6,476 nucleotides of DNA from Synergistaceae bacterium (GTDB lineage: Bacteria; Synergistota; Synergistia; Synergistales; Aminobacteriaceae), in assembly GCA_031270755.1 (NCBI GenBank), contig JAISWV010000112.1, positions 1 to 6,476 on the forward strand, written 5' to 3'. The position numbers and the translations under genes were made by a program. Positions 1-5,416 of this stretch are shown piece by piece; the stretch's first letter is position 1; each line of letters opens with the position of its first letter. A model generated the notes under the pieces. The model saw only the letters and a list, made by a program, of their open reading frames with translations, did not search any database and had not been told where the DNA came from.

Positions 1-1
1 C

Positions 2-1516
2 TTGAGGACCCTTTTGAGCAGTCGCCAAGCCACAGCGATTTGCGGCGGCTACAACTTCATGTCGTGCAGGGAGTTTATCGCCTCGTCCGAGCAGTACAAG
101 AGATGGGAAGAAAGATCCTGGCAGTATGATTACGACAGCTTGGGCAGCGGACTTTCCGATAACATTTTGTGCCTGGAAGATTTGGATTTGCTGCCCTTAC
201 TGCCGAACAAGGATTTTTGCGAGTTTCTCGACTTCTTGAAAATTCACGGCAATGGCAGCCGATTCTTTCTCTTCGGCGACTTCAAGTCGCTTACGGCGAC
301 GCTTTCGATCCGTGTGAAAGAGCTGGAAATGGCGCTCAATGTCCGCGACTTCAACGCCGAGCAAATTTTCGTCGACGAGCCTTGTATCCTGCGAGGCATG
401 TTTAGAATGGCGGACATGCGAATTTCAGCAAGTGCCGAAAAAATCCTCGATGACGCTTGGAATTATTTCCGACAGCAGCATCGAGAAAAACGCGTCAACG
501 AGGTCTTGCGCACGTTCATCGAAAAAACGCGCTTCGCCCTTCTCAAAAGCGGCCGGCGCGACGTCCATGCGGAGACGTTCGATTGGCTGGGAATGCCCAA
601 AGCGACAACACCCAAAATGCGCGGGACATCCAGGCGCTTCAAGCCGCAGACGCTGCGGGAACTTGACAATTTGGCGGGAATGGACAAGATCAAAGCCGCA
701 ATCGAACGTCTGACGGCGCACGCCTTTGTTTCAAAGAAAAAAGCGGCTGCGGGACTGGCCGTCAAACCCCACAACTTTTCGTTTCTTTTTCTGGGAAACC
801 CCGGCACAGGCAAGACCACCGTCGCGCGGATTCTCGCCGAGACTCTGCGCGAGCTCGGGGTGCTGAAAAAAGGTCACCTGGTGGCGGCGCACAGAGGGAA
901 CCTCATCGCTCCTTATCTGGGACAAACCGCGATGCTCGTTACCGAAACGTTCATATCCGCCCTGGACGGAGTTCTATTCGTCGACGAAGCTTATTCGCTC
1001 TGCGCCGAGTCTTCCCAGGACGAATACGGCAAAGAGGCCGTCAACACCCTGAATCTTCTGATGTCCGAGTATGCCGGACGAATCGCCGTCATCTTCGCGG
1101 GGTATCCCAAGGAGATGGAGGCCTTCCTCGCAGCCTCCAACCCCGGTCTGCGCGAGCGGTTCGCCTACAAGTTCATTTTCGAGGATTACACGGAAGAGGA
1201 ACTGGTGGAAATTTTTTCGAACAAACTGCGCGCCGCGAAGCTTGCCTTGGCGGACGGAGGAGAGGAACTCGTCAGGCGGAAGATTGCCAAGGTCTACAAA
1301 GACAAGGACGAACAATTCGCCAACGCCCGGGTTGTCGATAATTTGTTTCAGGAGCTGCTCCAAGCTCAAGAGGAGCGTCTGGCCTCGCGGTTCTATCGTG
1401 GGTTGAAAACAGGGGCCAGGGCGCTCACGCGCTTGACCGTCGAGGACTGCCAAAAGCTCTTGGAGTCGGAGGTTGGCCAGCGTTTCAAGAAAGAGCGCCG
1501 GGCCGTCGGATTTTAA
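2..1516 (+). CDS. CbbX/SpoVK-like AAA+ ATPase with degenerate upstream AAA domain (5'-partial)
   Basis: A AAA+ ATPase that would remodel protein partners using ATP; no substrate can be named. Counting from the TTG at base 2, residues 220-490 form a complete CbbX/SpoVK/EccA-type module: Walker A GNPGTGKT (265-272), a pore-loop region ending in YLGQT (305-309), Walker B GVLFVDEA (323-330), sensor 1 VIFAGY (363-368), arginine-finger segment NPGLRERF (380-387), and a sensor-2 helix starting NARVVDNLF (441-449). Residues 48-155 resemble the second half of another AAA module: Walker-B-like ILCLEDLD (55-62), sensor-1-like FFLFGD (88-93) and a sensor-2-like helical stretch, but without the DE pair. 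Its Walker A half would lie upstream of the window, so the gene is almost certainly longer and the TTG is not a trusted start. It ends in TAA at 1514-1516. Family assignment is firm; cellular role is unknown. Confidence 0.85.
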   Translation: MRTLLSSRQATAICGGYNFMSCREFIASSEQYKRWEERSWQYDYDSLGSGLSDNILCLEDLDLLPLLPNKDFCEFLDFLKIHGNGSRFFLFGDFKSLTATLSIRVKELEMALNVRDFNAEQIFVDEPCILRGMFRMADMRISASAEKILDDAWNYFRQQHREKRVNEVLRTFIEKTRFALLKSGRRDVHAETFDWLGMPKATTPKMRGTSRRFKPQTLRELDNLAGMDKIKAAIERLTAHAFVSKKKAAAGLAVKPHNFSFLFLGNPGTGKTTVARILAETLRELGVLKKGHLVAAHRGNLIAPYLGQTAMLVTETFISALDGVLFVDEAYSLCAESSQDEYGKEAVNTLNLLMSEYAGRIAVIFAGYPKEMEAFLAASNPGLRERFAYKFIFEDYTEEELVEIFSNKLRAAKLALADGGEELVRRKIAKVYKDKDEQFANARVVDNLFQELLQAQEERLASRFYRGLKTGARALTRLTVEDCQKLLESEVGQRFKKERRAVGF

Positions 1517-1684
1517 CAGGGATCGCCATCGAACGTCATTATCTCAGGCATGAACGCAAATCTACTCGCGAGCAGAAAGATTTGCCAGAACTCGTCCGCA
1601 CGTCTGGAAGAATACCCCGTCCGCCTTAGCCTGCTTCTAAAGGATTGGCAAAAGTTTTCGTTCGCGAGTAGAATAATTGTAAAC
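1517..1684. other. Gene-free spacer between AAA ATPase and traG relic
   Basis: No convincing gene lies here on either strand. A forward ORF that starts at 1550 and runs to 1948 is antisense to recognisable TraG coding sequence and has no family features. The spacer holds an imperfect inverted repeat (listed separately). No classical terminator (GC stem plus T run) was seen after the AAA gene. On the minus strand the last traG frame stays open to a stop at 1637-1639, but similarity to coupling proteins fades at about 1685. Confidence 0.6.
1561..1672. repeat. Imperfect 27-nt inverted repeat with 58-nt spacer
   Basis: The arms are 1561-1587 and 1646-1672. The reverse complement of the right arm matches the left at 22 of 27 positions, including the 11-nt outer block TCTACTCGCGA and the 7-nt inner block TTTGCCA. 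The left arm also contains a near-palindrome centred on TCGCGA (1566-1571). The pair begins just where TraG similarity ends and 45 nt after the AAA gene's stop. It could be the ends of a tiny non-autonomous element, a recombinase or protein-binding site, or a folded RNA 3' end. No target-site duplication was seen at the flanks. Confidence 0.6.
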
Positions 1685-2308
1685 GAGAAATTCCGTGTGC
1701 TTTTGGACGCTGGACAAAACGCTTTTCCATTCGGCGTTCGGCATACTCATGATCTCGGTGGCGCCGCGAGAGTGCCGTTCAGGATATCTCTCCGGTTCAT
1801 CATATTGGGGATCAGGGTATCGAAAAAATCCGACTCGGACTTCGTCAGCATTTCTCTCAAAGCGCTCATATCCGTCGAGCGGGCCGCGCCGAAAGCCACC
1901 GCGATCAGAAACGTCTTTATAACCGAAGTCGCTTTGTCATCCCGGTGATTCCGAAAGGGTCAAGGCACACTATCTGCTGCCCCAGTCTATTTGCCCGAAA
2001 TCCGGCGGTCACGGCGTAGTTCTCTCCCTTTGAGTCAACGACGACGACTGAACCGGGGTAGTTCAGCAGGTTGGGGATATTACAACGTCCACGCCCTTGC
2101 CCGAGCGCGTCGGGGCGATGGTGATGAGGTGTCCGTCACCGCACCAGTCAAGATATCGAGGTATTTTGTGTCGCGGCATTTCACCTGTGGGCAGGAATTT
2201 TTTTAGACTATCTGAAGCCTCTAAGCGTCCCAACAAAAAGCTTTTGCGTTTTTCCCCTTCTTCGCTCCCAAGACTGAAAACATCTAGCCCAAGTCCATTC
2301 AGAATGTG
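1685..2308 (-). pseudogene. Decayed type IV secretion coupling protein (VirD4/TraG family)
   Basis: VirD4/TraG proteins are inner-membrane ATPases that pass relaxosome DNA to the type IV conjugation channel. Pieces of one are readable on the minus strand in successive frames. (a) GDGHLITIAPTRSGKGVDVV with the Walker A (2093-2116), ending at a premature TGA at 2063-2065. (b) From about 2079, after a frame change in an ATAT stretch: PNLLNYPGSVVVVDSKGENY then CLDPFGITG, to a stop at 1917-1919. (c) From about 1941: DDKATSVIKTFLIAVAF and ALREMLTK, to about 1765. (d) ATEIMSMPNAEWKSVLSS and QKHTEFL, fading at about 1685. Between (b) and (c) the normal segment after the LDPFG motif appears deleted. 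The N-terminal membrane helices and the C-terminal third, including its Walker B region, are absent. Family identity is clear from the string of motifs; at least three frame changes make it non-functional. Confidence 0.8.
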
Positions 2309-2509
2309 GAGCTGCTCCGCTATAGTTATATTAGGATTTCCGGCGATGACTTTCAGAACTATATTTTCTTTTTCAGTCACCCATTCCGGTGTAACTGCGG
2401 CTGTCTTTCAATTCTATCGGATTCCCCTGTCCACCCCGATAAAGAGCTTGCCGCCCTGGGCGTTAGCAAAACCGCAAATCCAAGCAAGATCTCGGACAGA
2501 TCGTTCAAG
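2309..2509 (-). pseudogene. Remnant of AlbA_2 / RecG-like DNA-binding regulator
   Basis: One minus-strand frame contains two segments typical of the AlbA_2 (PF04326) regulators often labelled RecG-like helicases. From 2509 to 2417 it reads RDLAWICGFANAQGGKLFIG followed by VDRGIR, matching the AlbA_2 core (ICGFANAxGGxLxIGVD). Then come TAG (2414-2416) and TGA (2408-2410). From 2407 the same frame resumes with TPEWVTEKENIVLKVIAG and NPNITIAEQL, the usual C-terminal VTEK linker and winged-helix segment. The roughly 250-350 residues normally between these parts are missing, as is the N-terminal strand of AlbA_2. The remnant overlaps the helicase stop codon by a few bases and has no credible start. 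After AEQL (about 2309) the frame runs without a stop into the TraG relic. Similarity is from memory of the family, not a search. Confidence 0.7.
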
Positions 2510-5165
2510 ACGATTCCTCCCTATGGACTGCCGATTCGTCGGCTCCTTGTATATCGTACCCTATCGCCGCGTATCCGCGCTGTCTTTTTTTGAACATCTT
2601 CAGCAGCATGGGGATTTTGTCGTCGAGGTAGTCGTAAATGACAACCTCTTTTTTCATGTCGTTCAGGCGATGCAAACGTCCCGCGTATTGGGCGACGGTT
2701 CCTTTCCAGGAAATGGGAAGACACAGGAACAGGGTGTCCAATCTCGCGTCGTCATAACCTTCCCCAATGTACCTCCCCGTCGCGATGAGAACACGCGGTT
2801 CGTCCGGAGGGATTTGTCCCAAACGAACATCGATTTCGCGGTGCTGACGGGGGCTCATTCCTCCCTGCAGAGCGACCACATGGCGCACGTACGGCTGTAA
2901 AAGCTCCGACAATCGGTTCAAATGATCGGTTCGCTCCGTAATGACGACGGGGCTTTTCCCTTGCCGGACCGCAGCCAGTACGTCGGCGGCAATCAGGGCG
3001 TTGCGGCTTTCGTCCTCCGAAAGAGCCCTGTAGATGTCGTATATTTTAAGATTTTCGCTCCCGGCCAGTTCCTCGGGAAGGAGAAAATTCGTCCGGCGGA
3101 CGAGCACATGGTGAGCAAAAGGCCGCTCCCGCGCTTGCTGCCGGTCGTCGACCTCATAACGAACGGGGCCGCATTGCATGAAAATGATTGGATGGTGCCC
3201 GTTCTGGCGCATGACCGTCGCCGAAAGGCCCAGAACATACCTGGCCTTGCTCCGGCTTATGACGGACTCGAAACTGCTGGCGGCCAAGTGATGGCATTCG
3301 TCCACTATCACCTGACCGTAGTCCGCGACTATATCGTCAACCACGCCTTTCGTATACAGGCTTTGAATCATTGCCACGTCGATATTGCCTGTAATCTGCC
3401 TTTTTCCGGCCCCGACGCGGCCTATCTCATCGGCCTTCAGGCCTAGGAACGAGGACAAACGCGCGACCCACTGTTCCAAAAGCTGCGTTCGGTGGACGAG
3501 AATCAATGTGTTGACCTTTCGCTTCGCGATGATATAGGCGGCTACAACTGTTTTTCCAAAAGCGGTGGAGGCGCACAGAACCCCAGTTTCAAAGCGCAGC
3601 AAAGTCTCCGCGGCTTCCTTTTGCTGTGAACGCAGTTTGCCTAAAAATTTAAAACTTTTTGCGGGAAGGCGCTTTCCAGGGACACGCTCGTCATTTATTG
3701 TCATTTCGATATTGTGGGCGTCCAGCAATTGACGGATATCGCCGAAACAGCCTCTCGGCAAGTTCAGGTGATTGGGGAAGTCTCTGCAGCAGGAGACGAT
3801 CCTCGGTTTATCCCAAGTGGGCAGGCGCATGGCCTGATTTTTATAGAATTCCGGGTTTTGAAACGCCGCGATGCGTACCAATCTATTCCTCAGAGCAGGA
3901 GTCAGTTCTTTCTTGTCGACGTAAACGCCGTCGCCGAGAGTCAACGTCATCTTCTCCGGCAGAGGCCCTTGCATCGGGCGGCGCAGGTGACTGCCGGAGG
4001 GGCTGGCAGCCCAGGGGCGCTTCTGCTCCAGCTCATCCTCGGCTTCCACAATACGCACTCCGAGGACGAGCCCCGCCCTCTCGGCGTCCGCGACGATGGC
4101 TTCGACCTCGGGAAGCGGCATTTTTCGGAAAGAAGCCAGAGCCGCCCATTGATCCTCCCACGGTTCGAAGGTCGAAGAGTCCAAGAAAAGGCTGTTTCCC
4201 TTCGCTCTCGGCCGCTTTTGAAGCGGAAGGGCGATCAAGTTGCCGAATCCTCCACGCGGCATAGTGTCTTGATTCGGGAAAAAACGGTCGTAGGATTCGA
4301 AGCCCAATTGGGGGTATCGCTCCATCGTTTCCGTCAAAAGGAACGCCCCCAGCTGACGGGCCGTCTTCGCCGGCACGGGGTGCTCGAAAAATATCCAGAC
4401 ATGCCCCCCGTTTCCAGAGCGGGAGCGCTCCAGGTAAGCGGGGACGTTGCAGCGCCGGCAGGTATCGACGTAGGCTGAAGAGTCTTCTTTCCAAGAATTT
4501 TTGTCGAAATCGACAGCCAGAAAACGGCACGTTTCGTCGAGAAGAAGGGGATAGACCCCCATCGTAAAGTCTTTATCGGTTCTTTCTCCCTGGAGATAGC
4601 CGCGCAGGTGGGCATCCAGCAATTTAGGCTCTACCGGGATGAAAGCCCTCGACTTGCAGACCCCGCATTTGATTTTGGGTTTGAAGCAGACGCCTGGGCT
4701 CCATTCGTTTTTACAGGCCGGCAGGTACCCGCTCTTGCCGGTTTTGGCGTTCTCGAAGCGCTTGGGGAAAACATCTTCGCGCCCGCGAAACAGGCTTCCG
4801 AAAAGAGCGACTTTCTCCGCGGGGGAAGATTTTATTGTCACGGAAGGCGTTGAAAAGAGGGCAGGAGAATAAAAATTTGGAGTATGAGAATTTTCGATTT
4901 CGCGGAGCTCGAGGGCAAGGCTCTCTCTCCGCCGGAGTAATTTCTGCCTGGAATCGTCCAGCCGGTGCAGTTCAGCCTCGATGGCGCTCAATTCTTCCCG
5001 AAGGCGTTCCTGTTCACCAGACATGAATTTTGCCGCGTTACAAAACTTGCGCCGGCTCCGGCGAAGCCCGCTGGATTTCTCCGGCTTGTCCGGCGGCACG
5101 CGGCGCGAAATGTCCCTCTGGGGCCGCAATGCTATTCGCGTAGGGGCTCGCGGCGACAACAACAT
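2505..5165 (-). CDS. TOTE-type AEP primase-SF2 helicase fusion protein
   Basis: A large nucleic-acid enzyme combining a primase-polymerase with an ATP-driven helicase, as in TOTE conflict-system proteins. Counting from the ATG at 5165: coiled coil 50-92; cysteine cluster C151, C160, C167, C170, probably zinc-binding; AEP domain with the metal motif AVDFDK (D219, D221), SGNGGHVW (H255) and QDTMPRGGFGNLIALPLQ (D300). The SF2 helicase follows: motif I STAFGKT (533-539), Ia LILVHRT, II DECHH (622-626), III GLSAT (646-650), V GRYIGEGYDD (797-806), VI QYAGRLHR (826-833). All catalytic residues appear intact and the C-terminus ends normally for the family. The 5165 start is chosen because AGGAGGG lies 11 nt upstream. 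The alternative ATG at 5024 (residue 48, just before the coiled coil) would give 839 aa but has no ribosome binding site. Residues 1-47 are Arg/Pro-rich and may be untranslated. No partner nuclease gene adjoins it. Domain calls are firm; the defence role is inferred from the family. Confidence 0.9.
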   Translation of the reverse strand: MLLSPRAPTRIALRPQRDISRRVPPDKPEKSSGLRRSRRKFCNAAKFMSGEQERLREELSAIEAELHRLDDSRQKLLRRRESLALELREIENSHTPNFYSPALFSTPSVTIKSSPAEKVALFGSLFRGREDVFPKRFENAKTGKSGYLPACKNEWSPGVCFKPKIKCGVCKSRAFIPVEPKLLDAHLRGYLQGERTDKDFTMGVYPLLLDETCRFLAVDFDKNSWKEDSSAYVDTCRRCNVPAYLERSRSGNGGHVWIFFEHPVPAKTARQLGAFLLTETMERYPQLGFESYDRFFPNQDTMPRGGFGNLIALPLQKRPRAKGNSLFLDSSTFEPWEDQWAALASFRKMPLPEVEAIVADAERAGLVLGVRIVEAEDELEQKRPWAASPSGSHLRRPMQGPLPEKMTLTLGDGVYVDKKELTPALRNRLVRIAAFQNPEFYKNQAMRLPTWDKPRIVSCCRDFPNHLNLPRGCFGDIRQLLDAHNIEMTINDERVPGKRLPAKSFKFLGKLRSQQKEAAETLLRFETGVLCASTAFGKTVVAAYIIAKRKVNTLILVHRTQLLEQWVARLSSFLGLKADEIGRVGAGKRQITGNIDVAMIQSLYTKGVVDDIVADYGQVIVDECHHLAASSFESVISRSKARYVLGLSATVMRQNGHHPIIFMQCGPVRYEVDDRQQARERPFAHHVLVRRTNFLLPEELAGSENLKIYDIYRALSEDESRNALIAADVLAAVRQGKSPVVITERTDHLNRLSELLQPYVRHVVALQGGMSPRQHREIDVRLGQIPPDEPRVLIATGRYIGEGYDDARLDTLFLCLPISWKGTVAQYAGRLHRLNDMKKEVVIYDYLDDKIPMLLKMFKKRQRGYAAIGYDIQGADESAVHREESS

Positions 5166-5169
5166 ACAT
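5038..5169 (-). CDS. Possible 43-aa leader peptide upstream of the primase-helicase
   Basis: An ATG at 5169 sits 7 nt after AGGAGGG, a better spacing than the ATG at 5165 in the adjacent frame. It opens a 43-codon frame (MYVVVAASPYANSIAAPEGH at its start) that stops with TAA at 5038-5040, 13 nt before the ATG at 5024. That geometry would allow translational coupling to a primase-helicase starting at 5024. The peptide matches no family I know and is Ala/Pro-rich. It may be only a chance frame over the true N-terminus, so confidence is low. Confidence 0.25.
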   Translation of the reverse strand: MYVVVAASPYANSIAAPEGHFAPRAAGQAGEIQRASPEPAQVL

Positions 5170-5176
5170 TTAGATT

Positions 5177-5183
5177 CCCTCCT
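5177..5183 (-). promoter_or_regulatory. Strong Shine-Dalgarno for the primase-helicase or its leader
   Basis: The minus strand reads AGGAGGG, close to a perfect anti-16S match. It is 7 nt before ATG 5169 and 11 nt before ATG 5165. It is the only good ribosome binding site near the gene's 5' end and so decides where translation enters, though not which of the two ATGs is used. Confidence 0.7.
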
Positions 5184-5217
5184 GCCTGAAATCTATTCGA
5201 CCCATGCCAAACATTCC

Positions 5218-5233
5218 CCCTTCACAAGAAGGG
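5218..5233 (-). other. Short perfect hairpin in the presumed 5' leader
   Basis: CCCTTC and GAAGGG form a 6-bp perfect stem around a 4-nt loop, about 35 nt upstream of the Shine-Dalgarno. No T run follows on either strand, so it is not a clear terminator. If the promoter is at about 5250 it would lie in the 5' untranslated RNA. Confidence 0.4.
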
Positions 5234-5247
5234 TCGACGCTCTCCTT

Positions 5248-5253
5248 AGTATA
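5248..5253 (-). promoter_or_regulatory. Possible -10 element (TATACT) for the primase-helicase
   Basis: The minus strand has TATACT, one mismatch from TATAAT, about 65 nt upstream of the Shine-Dalgarno. At 17 nt spacing the -35 region reads CGCCAA, which is poor, and there is no TG extension. It is offered only as the best candidate in this gap. Confidence 0.25.
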
Positions 5254-5269
5254 ACTCAAGGGCGTTCGG

Positions 5270-5358
5270 TTTGGCGTTGTCTCTCGTATACGGAGCCGTA
5301 CGTATGGTGGTGTGGAGGAAGGTCGGCCGCCCAACCAATGAGCGGCCTCTTACCCGAT
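5270..5358 (+). mobile_element. 3' end of a degraded group II intron (domain V/VI remnant)
   Basis: The plus strand shows the signature of a bacterial group II intron 3' end. GGAGCCGTA at 5292-5300 and TATGGTGGTGTGG at 5303-5315 resemble the two strands of domain V; CCGTA pairs with TATGG, but only two bases remain between them, so the apical part of domain V is deleted. A domain VI-like hairpin follows: GGCCGC (5325-5330) pairs with GCGGCC (5342-5347), then TTACCCGAT, like the usual ...CCGAY intron end, giving a 3' boundary near 5358. The same region translated reads VYGAVRMVVW, a phrase that recurs in spurious ORFs over such intron ends. The upstream intron domains and the reverse transcriptase are absent; the primase-helicase gene occupies that side. 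The call is from remembered consensus, not a covariance model. Confidence 0.6.
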
Positions 5359-5416
5359 TGAAAGAATTTCTCGATGTGCCCGAAGATGAAAATGGCCGCA
5401 ATAGCGATGGGAACGG

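Larger units (their letters stand above)
5170..5416. other. Intergenic region between amidohydrolase and primase-helicase
   Basis: No intact gene was seen. From right to left it contains about 58 bases of flanking DNA after the amidohydrolase stop, the group II intron 3' remnant, a possible promoter, a hairpin and the Shine-Dalgarno. Directly after the amidohydrolase stop the minus strand reads VPIAIAAIFIFGHIEKFFQ, hydrophobic like a membrane segment, but it has no start codon and ends near the intron boundary. No terminator with a T run was found after the amidohydrolase. Confidence 0.6.

Noticed and set aside
1550..1948. Forward 132-codon ORF in the gap after the AAA gene
   Set aside because: It is antisense to recognisable TraG coding segments and shows no family features of its own.
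2505..2525. GGGAGG followed by TTG at the helicase 3' end as the start of a downstream gene
   Set aside because: The TTG frame gives a short peptide with no family features and is not the frame carrying the AlbA_2 motif.
2097..2900. Forward 267-codon ORF
   Set aside because: It lies opposite the helicase C-terminus and the TraG and AlbA_2 relics, whose minus-strand motifs are clear; the forward translation has no recognisable domain.
3714..4478. Forward 254-codon ORF opposite the primase domain
   Set aside because: The minus strand encodes the catalytic AEP motifs here; the forward frame is a high-GC shadow.
5218..5233. Hairpin considered as a rho-independent terminator
   Set aside because: No T run follows the stem on either strand, and the stem is only 6 bp.
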